From Hyposmocoma kahamanoa (taxonomy: Eukaryota; Arthropoda; Insecta; Lepidoptera; Cosmopterigidae): 64,000 nucleotides of DNA. Under the pieces are notes generated by a model. The model was given only the letters and a program-made list of their open reading frames with translations, was not told the DNA's origin and ran no database searches. Of this stretch, positions 22,145-32,164 are shown piece after piece. The stretch covers positions 5,788,259-5,852,258 of the forward strand of contig NW_020654748.1 in NCBI RefSeq assembly GCF_003589595.1. Direction: 5' to 3'. Each line of letters begins with the position of its first letter. The stretch's first letter is position 1. Position numbers and translations under genes: made by a program.

Positions 22145-23170
22145 ATGGAGAGACGACATCATTTAACCCGAGAAGTGATGATGCGAGCCGTCGGAATGTT
22201 GGAAGCTGGTTCCAGGCAACGTGCTGTGGCTTTCACTCTTAACACTACACAGAGCGTCATAAGTCGCCTCTGGACGCGCTATCGCATGACGGGCAGCGTG
22301 GCCGAGCGACATGGAGGACGATCTCGCATCACGACTCGCAGACAGGACCGGTATATCCAAAATACTGCTCGACGGAATCGTACCATGACCGCCATGATGT
22401 TGGTTACGAGGCTCCACAGCTGCTCAGGCTTGCTAATAAGCGATCAAACAATCCGAAATCGTTTACGTGAAGTGGGTCTGCGATCCCGAAGGCCGCTCAG
22501 AGTTCCACCTATTGCACCCTGCAATCGCAGGACCCGTTTACGATGGGCTCGCGAACACAGAAACTGGGAGGAAGAAGACTGGCGCTATGTGTGCTTTTCG
22601 GATGAATCCCGCTTCGGTATGAGACCGGATACAAGACGTACTCGAGTTTGGAGAACATCTGGACGTCATGAACGTTTGAGATATTGTCAGGAAGTTCATC
22701 CATATGGTGGGGGAACAATAATGATATGGGCCGGTATTTGGATCGCCGGAAGAACCGATCTCATTTGGATCAGGGGTAACCTCAATGCTCAAGTTTACGC
22801 AGAGAGGATTGTTTCAGATCTTATCATCCCTTTGCGAGGCCAGTTGGGTGATTCATTTCAACTAATGCATGACAACGCACGTCCACACACGGCTAGAGTC
22901 GTAACACGCATTCTTGCCGAAGCTCGTATCAACGTTCTGCCGTGGCCTGCTCAATCGCCAGACCTCAATCCAATTGAGCACGCATGGGATATGCTTCAAA
23001 GAAGAGCTGTACCGAGTATGCATACCGTACATACTCTACAACAATATTTTGACTTGTTACAAAACACATGGGCAGCCATTCCTCAAAGTGATTTTGATGA
23101 ACTCATCTTAAGCATGCCAAATCGCTGTAATTGTGTGATTCGTGTTAATGGTGGAAATACAGATTATTAA
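22145..23170 (+). CDS. Tc1-like transposase (DD34E), 341 aa
   Basis: This enzyme would cut its own element at the terminal repeats and paste it into TA sites, acting in the nucleus. Residues 1-120 form the paired-type double helix-turn-helix DNA-binding region ('REVMMRAVGMLEAGSRQRAV', 'SDQTIRNRLREVGL'), joined by a basic GRPR-like linker, 'HGGRSRITTR' (56-65). The catalytic triad is present: D153 in 'FSDESRF', D243 in 'HDNARPH' and E278 in 'PIEHAWD', with 34 residues between the second and third, i.e. DD34E as in Tc1. 'PAQSPDLNPIEH' (268-279) is the classic family motif. The length equals the family norm (about 340). The ATG at 22145 was chosen because it opens the expected 'RxxLT' start and lies inside the element. 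There are no internal stops or frameshifts. It is a single gene, unrelated to its neighbours. Confidence 0.95.
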   Translation: MERRHHLTREVMMRAVGMLEAGSRQRAVAFTLNTTQSVISRLWTRYRMTGSVAERHGGRSRITTRRQDRYIQNTARRNRTMTAMMLVTRLHSCSGLLISDQTIRNRLREVGLRSRRPLRVPPIAPCNRRTRLRWAREHRNWEEEDWRYVCFSDESRFGMRPDTRRTRVWRTSGRHERLRYCQEVHPYGGGTIMIWAGIWIAGRTDLIWIRGNLNAQVYAERIVSDLIIPLRGQLGDSFQLMHDNARPHTARVVTRILAEARINVLPWPAQSPDLNPIEHAWDMLQRRAVPSMHTVHTLQQYFDLLQNTWAAIPQSDFDELILSMPNRCNCVIRVNGGNTDY

Positions 23171-23185
23171 TTTTCTTATCTTTAC

Positions 23186-23191
23186 AATAAA
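23186..23191 (+). terminator. Polyadenylation signal of the transposase gene
   Basis: 'aataaa' 16 bp after the transposase stop codon, still inside the element. It is the canonical eukaryotic signal at a plausible distance; use is inferred. Confidence 0.5.
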
Positions 23192-23409
23192 AATTAGCAA
23201 AATCATCATTTTCGCCATTTTTTTGTCATTTAATTGACGCCGTTAATTTGAGTTTTTTCCCACAATTTGCAAAAACATCAATTTTAGTTTATTTTAATTA
23301 AATATAGTAGTAAGCGGTTAAATAAAACATAAGCATTAAAGTAAGAAGTCGTCCTGGAAGACTGGATTTGGTAAATATTGCTTAAATAATTTTTATTTCA
23401 AAAATATTC

Positions 23410-23438
23410 ACTTGATCCCTAGACACTTTTGATGTGTG
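23410..23438 (-). repeat. Right terminal inverted repeat of the Tc1-like element
   Basis: 'acttgatccctagacacttt' then 'tgatgtgtg', exact reverse complement of the left end, followed by the duplicated TA. Confidence 0.95.
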
Positions 23439-23440
23439 TA

Positions 23441-24289
23441 TTTCTATTATTATTCAATGTTTTCTTTTTATCTCCATAGAAATTTCTAGACTCAAATATA
23501 GTGATGTTCATTTACGATGACTGATATTATCGACAATAAATTTTTACTGAAATGTTTGAATTTCTTACTATGATTTTTGTAATTAAAGCGAAAAGCATTC
23601 ACGTTAAATTGATTTCTTTTATTTTATTATTATTATTATTATTACTAAACATTTTATTTCGAGTAACTTTAACACAACTCATATTTCGGACAACCGTTTC
23701 AATTTCATGTCAATTTGAATGTTGCTGTTGCTTACAGAAAAATTTATGTGTTTTAGATGTTTAAATTCCATTATACTCGTAGATTAAACGTCGAGTATTT
23801 TTAATTTTTAAGTTTATCCAATGAGTTTAAAATAAAAGAAGGTTGGATTGAAGCTGCAGGAAAATCGAAAGATTGGTTTTCTTATTACTATTTCAATTTC
23901 CATAGCAAATGCATTTTAAAAATAAATAAAATAAAATAGGCTTTATTTTACATGTGCATGCAAAATAAATTAGAAACAATTATAGAAAATTACATAAGTC
24001 CTTCATAAAAAAACAATATAATTTAATTTATTAAACTCGTTGATGGTTCGAGTTTACTCTTCAGCAACCCGTGGTAACGTATAATGGAAAATTGACACGG
24101 GCGACGATCGCCAAATTTTGTATTATTCTTATAAAACTGACACTGGTCCAAGCCTAGTGGCTGCCATTAAGAAAATAATAATAATTTATATTAATATATT
24201 AATTTAATAATACCCCAGTACCAGTGTAGACATAGTATGAAAAATGGAATATGTTTCTTTTTTATATTAAAAACAGCCACGTAGTTTCC
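23441..24289. other. Stretch without a recognised gene
   Basis: AT-rich. 23920-23960 resembles a minus-strand LINE tail ('aaaataggctttattttac'). Nothing else was recognised. Confidence 0.35.
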
Positions 24290-24780
24290 AACTATCGATT
24301 AGGTAGGACCGCATCCCTCGTGGGGCAGCGTCAGTACAAAGTTAATAAGGTTAACAATTCACGGAGCGGTTTCCATCCGCGCCCGCCGGTGCTGCTAGAC
24401 AGCGGTTTTATTTCAATACTTACGACCCTGCAAGTTTGTGCGGGCACGAAACCGTTGCCATTGCGGAACGGGCTGCGAAATTAGTGGGAGTTAATTGCAA
24501 GTCGCGCAGTTAATAGAGAACTTACCCTGCGTGCGCCTGCACCACATTGCGCCTGAACCGACCGCCAAAGTGTGCGGGCGACGACGGCCGCCAAGCGCGC
24601 AGGTCATCGCGTCTTGCGCGGTTCTACTAGTACCCCGCCGCGGCAACCGCGAGCAACCGTCACCACTACAGGCGTATAACGCGCCGTGAAATGTGCTACT
24701 AATTTTACATACTTAACTGTTACATTCTACAGATGCCGCGGTCCCGCGGCAGACGCGGATGAAAACCTCTCCGTGAGTTC
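24290..24780. other. GC-rich pocket, no gene recognised
   Basis: Base composition changes sharply to GC- and CpG-rich ('gcgggcgacgacggccgcca', 'cgccgcggcaaccgcgag'). Short open frames cross it but show no domain. It could be a conserved non-coding element, a promoter or first exon on either strand, or transferred or transposon DNA. No repeat elsewhere in the window matches it. Confidence 0.4.
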
Positions 24781-25857
24781 TTAGTGTAACGAAAAATGAG
24801 TTTCAGCGCTATCTGAAACTAAAACGCCACCTGACGGTGAATGGCTGAACCAGGATGAAAAAAAAACTGAAATATTGTAATATAACTCTTGCTCAAGTGA
24901 CTGTAAGTTTAATTTTGTTAAATTTTAAAATTGTGTTACGTCGTTTTCACGTTTTTAAACCCTACCCAATCAAAATCTTTAAGTTATGGTAGTAGATAAT
25001 AGTGCTTAAAGTTTGAATTGCACACAAGCTAAAAAGTGGCGACATCGGTACCCGATCTTACATAGCGTCATTACATATCGCCCCTTTTTTTAAATCTATG
25101 GTTACGCCTTTGTACCTGTTATATAACATTTTGAGATATTATTAATATAATAATTTAAAATTTAACAATTTCACAAATATAGTGACGTTATTCTGTTCAG
25201 GAACAAAGTGACGCGTTTAAGGAAACTCTTTTAATTAGGAAAAATATCACGTTGTTTTTTTAATTTTTTGTTCAGTAGCGAGTGCCACAGACAATAGAAT
25301 TTTAGTTCAGAACCAAAAAGAGCGCCTTTGTGATATGGTCTATGAAATTATAATTGACAGATTAAATACAGGCGTAAAAAAATATATTTGTAACATTTAT
25401 GTAATTATTGCGTTTTTTATTCCTAGTATTGTCTATTATAAATTAAGAGAAAAATTTATATCTTTACACAATTAATCTATTTCAAAGACTTACACTGTAA
25501 GAAAAACTTAAACAGAGCTCCCAACCGACAAACGGAAACTTTTTACAAAGTTATGAAAAATATATTATTTGTCATAGGTTCTCACGACGTTTTCCTTTAT
25601 TTGTTAGTGGTAGACTGAAGCAAAATGTTTACGATCACTGCTTCTTTGTTTATGTTTTTTTTTCTAATTCTAAATAAAAGCGCAGCACGGTTAAAAAATT
25701 ATTCGACCTTCTCTAATTGAAAAGAAAGTCTAAACGTGTTACATTGCATAATTAGTGTCAAATAATTTAAACTAATTATAAATATGAAACTTGGCTCAAT
25801 TACTCATTCTGTATTATCAATACTTTATTGTAAGTATAAACAAATAGAACTTTCAAA
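24781..25857. other. Stretch without a recognised feature
   Basis: AT-rich; no gene or repeat supported. Confidence 0.35.
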
Positions 25858-25960
25858 AAGCCGTAACCATGGGACCTATAAATGGCCCGAAACGTTGGTT
25901 TATTTGGAAAAAGAAATATGCGCTATTTAGATCCGTAAAAAGAAATAATTATAACTTTTT
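25858..25960 (+). repeat. Penelope-like element terminal fragment
   Basis: 'gtaaccatgggacctataaa' and 'ggcccgaaacgttggtttat' match the 3' terminal section seen intact at 49510-49603, followed by a diverged 'gatttaaatccgg'-type stretch. No coding part is attached. Confidence 0.65.
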
Positions 25961-26159
25961 TTATTAAAAAAAGACCTTAAAAGTTAGCTTCGTTGTCACT
26001 GGGTTCTTTGCCATGGTCTCCTTAACGATAACTGAAACGCGTAATATGGAAGTCCTCATCAAAACGAATAATATGAGCTTTAACACAACGTAGCTGCTGT
26101 ACAATGTTGAAGAATTCCTCTCACCTGTCTGCCGTTTCCATCATCAGATTTTAGGTCAC

Positions 26160-26360
26160 CATAACATTTTACTTTCATTAGAATTACATTGCCACCCTTG
26201 GAGATAGAATACCTGCTTTAATTTTCAATGGGACCACTTCTGATGTACCACCTATACAATAAAAAAGAATCGTTGAAATTGGTTCACAAATGTGATCGCC
26301 TAACGTATATAAAAAAATAAACTCGAACCTTTTACCTTTAACCTCCTACTTTTATGAAGT
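26160..26360 (-). repeat. Family E fragment
   Basis: 'ttgccacccttggagatag', 'tttcaatgggaccac', 'aaaaaagaatcgttgaaatt' and 'ggttcacaaatg' follow family E in minus orientation and end near 'tatgaagtcgtta'. Confidence 0.6.
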
Positions 26361-27123
26361 CGTTAGATTCGTAAAAAGATAGTTAATTTTCCAATATGTA
26401 ACAAACTCAAAAACCAAAAAGGAACTCTATAAAACAAAATATATTTTGAATTGATTCTATAGTTACATTAATTCTGATGAAGAATATACCGTTAAGTCGT
26501 CTTTTTCAATACTAATGAAGGTAAATTAAAATTTTGACAGTAAGGAATTATGTACGTCGCGACACAGAACATTATAAATCGAACTGATATAACAAGCTTT
26601 TCTTCGTTAAAATTATAAGATACATAAATTTTAAAATTCATGATAAAAGAGGCGAAAAGAAGTTTAGTTTTGCATTTAATATTGGCATCTATAGTTTTAT
26701 TGTCACCTAAAAAAATGTCAACTACGCTGATTTTACTTAACAATTTATTTCTTGTTTTTTTAGAATAAAACAGAAACTAAATAAGGTAATAAAAAACCGA
26801 TTAGAGGAGGATGTAGATCTAGTTTCACTGATCCCAGATATTTAATAACTCAATTTCCATAAAAATGTCGATTAAGCTAGTGTGATGAGGAAGGCAGAGT
26901 ACGTTTAGACGGCATTGACAAGAAACAGCAAATCAAAGCTTGTGGCCCTACGCCACGTCCCTCATGTCCTGGGCACGCGTCCCCTGCGTCCGGTCCGCTT
27001 CATTTACACGCACTAATGGCGCAGATAATAGATATTTACTGCCCTGTTTACATCATTTACTTCACGGGTAGTTCCAGTGTCGTAACTATAAGGTCTGGAG
27101 GAGACACTGAAAGCGTAAATTCC
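26361..27123. other. Stretch without a recognised gene
   Basis: AT-rich except for a moderately GC-richer section at 26930-27020. No domain or repeat recognised. Confidence 0.35.
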
Positions 27124-27226
27124 GTAGTGTAGATCTATGCGTACTATGAGTATATTATTCTCAATAAATCAGTGTTATACCAGCCTTCGCTCGTTTCACT
27201 CATCGCCACCAGCTCCCGTCCTTACA
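27124..27226 (+). repeat. Short LTR-like repeat, copy 1
   Basis: It shares 'gtagtgtagatctatg', 'attattctcaataaa' and 'ctcgtttcactcatcgccac' then 'cagctccc' with copy 2 at 27647-27756. Both can be read as starting with TG and ending with CA ('cttaca'), and both carry an 'aataaa' signal inside, as LTRs do. About 100 bp is very short for an LTR, but some mag-like Ty3/gypsy elements of moths have LTRs below 100 bp (from memory). Confidence 0.5.
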
Positions 27227-27646
27227 TAGATAGTGTTTATTTAGGTCCATTTTTAATCTTGCAAGATTTAGGTAGTAATGTAAAGATAATGAGAAATGGA
27301 AGAGAAGATATCGTGCATAAAAACCGCACCAAACCATATAATATGTAATACTATAGTCTAATATTTTGAATAATTGTCTTTAATAATTATACATTTAATA
27401 ATTGTAAGCCAATGTTACTAGTAACTCGTAAGTCATTGTGTAATAATGAGCCAATTCTTATATTTTACTACGAACAATCTTATGATAACTATGTAATTTA
27501 ATATAGGTTTATACTTTTACTATTTTAATATTCTTATAGGTTTATACATTTAACTTAAAGAAAAAACCGATCTTTTTCTCTAAGTTAAAGGAGGAGAAAT
27601 GAAATAAAACAACCATGTTTAATTTATTTTTTCCCTCCAAGGAAGG

Positions 27647-27756
27647 TGTAGTGTAGATCTATGTGTATTATATGTATACTCATATTATTCTCAATAAACC
27701 AGTTTTAAACCAGCTTTCACTCGTTTCACTCATCGCCACCAGCTCCCATTCTTACA
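27647..27756 (+). repeat. Short LTR-like repeat, copy 2
   Basis: Same repeat as 27124-27226, preceded by a purine-rich 'aaggaagg' (27639-27646), which could be a polypurine tract remnant. The 420 bp between the two copies has no retroviral coding sequence, so at best this is two solo LTRs or an internally deleted element. Confidence 0.5.
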
Positions 27757-27797
27757 GTCGTACAACGAAACTATATACGACAGCTTTGGTTGAAGTT

Positions 27798-27811
27798 TGG
27801 TGCCCGAACAG
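27798..27811 (+). promoter_or_regulatory. Primer-binding-site-like 14-mer
   Basis: 'tggtgcccgaacag' matches the complement of the 3' end of a tRNA-Lys at 13 of 14 positions. It lies 41 bp after LTR-like copy 2, not directly after it, so the link is uncertain. Confidence 0.3.
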
Positions 27812-28499
27812 CTTAATAATGCCCTCGCGTATACTGTCAGAACAATGACATCTATTGTAGTCACTTGCAGGTGGATCAGAGATCGGGCGAGCTATCGGGC
27901 GATTTTGTAATCTAAAACGGCTTATCTGTTATTTTGACTATTCAATACTCAATCATTTTAATGATCTTCATAAATAGAATAGATGTTACAGTTTTTATTT
28001 TATTATTTTATTACTTTTTTTAATAAGAGAACCACCGCAACGGCGTTACATTATGATATTTACATAGTATATAGGCTAAGAGTAAAGCTAGTGACTGGTT
28101 TCCTTCGTTTATATGTATATCATTAAATAATATTAAACAAAATGTTATCGGTAAGTAAGTACATTTTACATTAGTTATGAGTGCTATCTTAACACTAGTT
28201 TTAGATGCCGAAATCACAAACACGCAAATTCTCGTTTGTTGTTTAATGCTAAAATAATAGTCCCAGTGATGAGATGTTAACGTAAACAACTCGTCTTGAC
28301 GCTAAAAAGAAACTACTAAAATAACTGTACGTAGATTTATGGGCCCAGTAAGGCATGACAATAATTGAGAGGTAGTATAATATATTTACATCATTTCTAT
28401 TTTATAATATTAATTTCAAAAGATTTCACTACATTTAATTAATTGATATTAAATAATCTTTTTGATACCATAATTTTTTGTATTATATTTAATTAGATA
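27812..28499. other. Stretch without a recognised feature
   Basis: AT-rich; nothing supported. Confidence 0.35.
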
Positions 28500-29045
28500 T
28501 TTATTTATTAACCGAAAAAAAAGGATGTTATACGTTCCGCTGTATGTTTCCCGATTTCTCCGTCAATTGTGGACGGATTTTGAAAATTCTATTATTCTAT
28601 TCTTATTTGAAGTTTTTTGTTTGAAAGGGTGCACTCTCGCGGTGGTCCATTGTCACTAAGTCAGAATCTGATGAGGGGATTCATGGGAATCGAGGAAAAT
28701 CCTCAAATTTTATGGGCATGTCAATGTATTTACCGATTTCTCCATCAATTGTGGGCCGATTTTGAAAATAGTACTTTTTTTGTGTGAAAGGGTGTACTGT
28801 CGAGGTACACCCTGATGCTGTTTGGTTTCAGCTATCACAAGTAAAAAAAATATTTTCCGCAAATAAAAGTCGACTTTTCACTTGACACGACACCTGTAAT
28901 CAACATATCACCGTAACCATGAACCAGAAAGAAGTATAAAATGTACGAAGGAGTCCGTAACAATCGCCTTGTCACCAAGAAGTCAGAATCTGATGAAAGG
29001 ATGAAAATCGAAAAAAGCCGATTAGCTAACTTTTGAGGTCAGTTA
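28500..29045 (+). repeat. Family E related copy, tandem units
   Basis: It starts 'attaaccgaaaaaaaagg', carries twice 'gattttgaaaat' after 'caattgtgg', twice 'aagtcagaatctgatga', and ends 'gctaacttttgaggtcag'. The outer ends resemble family E, but the interior differs from the 13955 copy, so this is a subfamily. Confidence 0.6.
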
Positions 29046-29293
29046 CAATTATTCATTGCTGTATTTAATATTATGTATTTATGATATTTATTTTTATTCA
29101 AAAATAGTATTCTTATGTAGTTTCCAATGTAAGTATAATATTTCTAGTCTATCGATTAAATATTCATTAATTGTGTAGTAATTGCTTTTTTAATTATTGT
29201 ATTGGATAAACATCAATCTATATACTACAGTATGATTGCATCTAAAATGTGACAATATTTAATCTTAATATTGAAATATTAGTAGATAACATA

Positions 29294-29430
29294 AGATGGG
29301 TGCACGAAAGGAGCCTCCCCGCACAACGTACGTCTTGTACGTCCGGCGCGCCCTAGGTAACAATCGGCGCGCACCTTACGCTGATTGGCAAATCCTTTCA
29401 CCACTGTTGCAAGCATTGCATTGTAGTGTA
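29294..29430 (+). repeat. Family F dispersed repeat, copy 1
   Basis: 'ggtgcacgaaaggagcctcc', 'cgcacaacgtacg', 'aacaatcggcgcgcacctta' and 'gattggcaaatcctttcacc' recur at 45547-45725 (minus) and 60712-60835 (plus). Short ORFs across it differ between copies and are not supported. Confidence 0.7.
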
Positions 29431-29505
29431 GCCCATCGATACGGTAAGAATAGTCAGATAAATTACGAAGCCGATGTTAGTGGCACATAGTGACAAAGAC
29501 TTTGA

Positions 29506-29840
29506 AAGTATCGAATTCTTAGGTTTTCGCGATTATTACCCATAGGAAATGAAACTACTTTTCCGAATTTAAATCGCGTATATTTGTTTTTTCAAAAAAT
29601 ATATCATTTCGGGCCCTTTATACGTTCCCATAGTCACGGTTGACTGAGGTTACAGTTATCTACCAGTTATGTCTAATATTAATGCAAACCACCTTATCTT
29701 TTCACCACAGTTAGAAAAGTTATTGATTAATCAATAACATATACTAACAATAATACCTACCTTATTTTTCATTTTACAAAGAAACATCCAATTTACGCTA
29801 CATTATGTAGTACAAATTATTTTATTTCAATATATAGGAC
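29506..29840 (-). repeat. Penelope-like element 3' end, minus strand
   Basis: The plus strand reads 'aattcttaggttttcgcgat', 'taggaaatgaaactactttt' and 'aaatcgcgtatatttgtttt', the reverse complement of the terminal block at 49540-49606. It continues with the 3' UTR in reverse ('atgcaaaccaccttatcttt', 'tccaatttacgctacattat'). This belongs to the same insertion as the coding remnant at 30344-30685, now interrupted by mariner DNA. Confidence 0.8.
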
Positions 29841-30343
29841 GCACTGTAAGTTTCCGGAACTGGCAACTTACATAAACAATATTTAAAAAGTAATTACAAC
29901 ATTTGAAAATGGAACACTTTGGCTTTTGTACAGTTTGTTTCATCTGACTTTCACTTGTTTTTACATTGTGGCGTCATTTTAGAAATTGTTTGTCTATACC
30001 ACCATGGATTTAACTCGTGAAAAATTCCGTAGTATGATTTTCTACGACTTGAAGTGTAATGTAACAGCTCAGCGGAGCTTCGCTCGGCTTCAAACTGCTT
30101 TTGTCGATGAAGCACCATGCAAGACGACTATTTACAGCTGGTTTGCAGCTGTGAAAGTCGTTTGAATCTCAGTGACGAATTTCGTGATGATCGCTCGTCC
30201 ACTGCTGTGAGCAACAAAAACATCGATGCTGTGCGCCGTATGATCAAAACAGATAGGCATGTGACATACCATGAGATTCGGGCATCTTTAGGAATAGGCA
30301 TGAGACAAATACAATCAATACTACACAAACATTCCTCCTTCAT
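29841..30343 (+). pseudogene. Truncated mariner transposase (N-terminal part)
   Basis: An ATG at 30004 opens 'MDLTREKFRSMIFYDLKCNV' then 'DEAPCKTTIYSWF', the first helix-turn-helix of mariner transposases. A frameshift near 30145 moves the remainder into another frame: 'LNLSDEFRDDRSSTAVSNKN', 'IDAVRRMIKTDRHVTYHEIR' and 'ASLGIGMRQIQSILHKH', the second DNA-binding half. The whole catalytic D,D34D region is missing: the element stops at about 30343, where Penelope sequence begins. About 160 bp upstream of the ATG is probably the element's 5' leader and terminal repeat ('gcactgtaagtttccggaac'). The usual length is about 345 residues; only about 110 remain. It is non-functional. Confidence 0.85.
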
Positions 30344-30685
30344 CCTGGGTAGATAACGTTAGATAACGGAATTATTTGCAAGGACCTGGGATTTCTCAAA
30401 CTTCATTGAGTGTGTAGGTTTATCCATGACATGCTCGCAGACTGCAGGCTTGTTTACGCGACGCTGTCTGACATCAGCTATATGTTCTTTGACGGGGTGT
30501 AAATATTTCGTTTCGTTTATCCAATATAAGGGAGACAGCACTCACAGTCAAGCTTGTAAACTCCTGCATCCTGTAAGGGGATGTTACATTTCACGGGTCT
30601 CAGGAATTGAAACATCTTCCTCGGGGGCTTGAAATAGGTCTTGATAGATACACGATTTACAAAGAGTCTTGCAATTATCCAATGA
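30344..30685 (-). pseudogene. Penelope-like GIY-YIG endonuclease remnant
   Basis: Minus-strand translation gives 'FLRPVKCNIPLQDAGVYKLD' then 'CECCLPYIG' followed by a TAA where the copy at 48755-49261 has CAA (glutamine). A one-base deletion then shifts the frame ('PVKEHIADVRQRRVNKPAVC', 'MDKPTHSMKFEKSQVLA'). The GIY-YIG core (VYKLxC...YIG) and the following R/E-containing helix are recognisable. Both the stop and the frameshift lie in or next to the nuclease core, so the copy is dead. It is joined to mariner DNA on one side and to a SINE on the other. Confidence 0.85.
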
Positions 30686-30899
30686 ACGGCCTCCGTGGTC
30701 GAGCGGTTATCATGCCGAACTGCCACGCAGAGGTCCCAGGTTCGAATCCCGGGCCGGAAGAAATATTTGTATGGCCTACATTTATTTCTCTCGTAAGTTT
30801 GGTTGTAATTTCTGGTTGTCTATGACACCCGCGACTCAGGGTTTTCCTAGTGCGGGGCTATGTCGGGTGTGTGCGTTATTATTATTAGTATTATAATTT
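30686..30899 (+). repeat. tRNA-derived SINE (family B), full length
   Basis: The tRNA-like head 'ctccgtggtcgagcggttat' (A box) and 'ggttcgaatcccgggc' (B box) is followed by the body ('aatatttgtatggcctacat', 'agggttttcctagtgcgggg') and the 3' end 'gtgtgcgttattattatta'. It begins exactly where the Penelope remnant ends. Confidence 0.9.
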
Positions 30900-31280
30900 A
30901 ACGGTATTCAGTTTGTAATTGAAATAAATGAATATATTATATTTTTGGACAATAAATTGAATACACTAACTACGACCCTGGATATTTTCCTGGCTATTTT
31001 TTACTCCATAAATCCCCAGACTCGTCCTTGAATTAGATTAATTCGACCTTGCTTACATAAATAGGAGCCTATTCTTGATGATCCTAAAATATGGCGCCTG
31101 TTTAGAAAAATACTTTAGTATATTGTGAATAACGGTCCGTAATAGCACTTCTAAATTGAAGAAACGAGAAAATATTGACGCTTTTATAAAATTTAGTGAA
31201 CAAGTTTTATGACGTAGTAGTTCAGGATTATTGACTACCACGTTGTTTTACTCCATGACATTTATTTATGACGTTATTTT
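30900..31280. other. Stretch without a recognised feature
   Basis: AT-rich; nothing supported. Confidence 0.35.
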
Positions 31281-31803
31281 AATAGCAGTGGAGCTCCTTG
31301 TAAAACAGGTCGTCCAGGGAAGTACTGCCACCTTACCTATTTCTTTTTATAATATCAAGTGACGGGACGAACAAGTCGTGCGCCTGATGGTAAACTACAC
31401 GCCTGTCCATAACAGTTGCAGTACCACTCAGAGCCTTAAATCGCAAAGATCTGAAGGGCACTACCACTGCACCCGTCATTCTTGCTGACTCAATGCTGAC
31501 ATTAGTGCTTGGAGACAGTAATAGGTAACGTGGTAGCACTTCCCTGGACGAACTGTTTCACAAGGAGCTTTATTGCTACTAAAAAAAATATTACTGATAT
31601 CAAGCAGAAATGTGAGCATTACTACGTTCCGCTTTTAAAGGGTAAGGGTGCTAGTAAAATTACAGGCATATGGTACTTGTCAACTTATGTCTCAGGGTGA
31701 CGGGTGTGGCAGTGGAGCACTGCTACTGCTATTCGTTGCAATTTAAAGTTCTGAGTTACCACCAAGCGTACGACGTATTCGTTTCGGCACTAAATTTTTT
31801 TTT
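31281..31803 (+). repeat. Family A copy interrupted by a second, inverted family A copy
   Basis: 31281-31341 is the plus-strand start of family A up to 'cttacctatttct'. 31343-31594 is a minus-strand family A copy, with the 3' end at 31343 ('ataatatcaagtgacgggac') and the start block near 31575. From 31595 the plus-strand copy resumes at 'caagcagaaatgtgagcatt' and runs to about 31803. This is a self-insertion. Confidence 0.75.
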
Positions 31804-31905
31804 TATTGTGCAATAACTTCACTAGTTTCGTATAATTAATATTTGTAACACAAAGAAAAAATCTTTCGGCCTGACAAAGCAGTCTGAAAAAGCAGCAGTT
31901 TTATG
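31804..31905 (-). repeat. Family C SINE tail, partial
   Basis: 'gtgcaataacttcactagtt' and 'cacaaagaaaaaatctttcg' match the family C tail in minus orientation; the tRNA head is lost. Confidence 0.55.
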
Positions 31906-32164
31906 CACCGAATAATAGGGCAGAGAGAGTACGCTCGATAACAGACATAATATGAGACTTTAAGATCTTATCTCACAACAGGCAACCTATTAAATATAAA
32001 GGTCTATGACAGTAGCGCAAACTCGTATGGGATTTCTATGTTTTTGTTCAGGACAAAGATAAAAATGTGGTGTAAAATGTAGTGAATGCAATAATGTTTG
32101 TAGTTTAGCATTTTAATTACTTAAATTATACCTCTTTCAGATACTATATTACTTTAATGATATA

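Larger units (their letters stand above)
21894..23438 (+). mobile_element. Complete Tc1-like DNA transposon
   Basis: The 1545-bp element is bounded by perfect 29-bp inverted repeats (21894-21922 and 23410-23438) and flanked by TA dinucleotides (21892-21893, 23439-23440), the expected Tc1/mariner target duplication. Inside is one uninterrupted transposase gene (22145-23170), a 5' leader of about 220 bp and a 3' region with a polyadenylation signal. Perfect ends and an open gene make it the youngest-looking element in the window and possibly still autonomous. Confidence 0.95.

Noticed and set aside
22163..22792. Minus-strand open frames across the transposase gene
   Set aside because: They are shadows of the transposase reading frame.
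28640..28700. Hammerhead ribozyme suggested by 'ctgatga' followed by a 'gattc'/'gaatc' stem and 'gaaa'
   Set aside because: The bases next to the stem do not pair in a way that puts the two core halves in place; it is part of a family E subfamily repeat.
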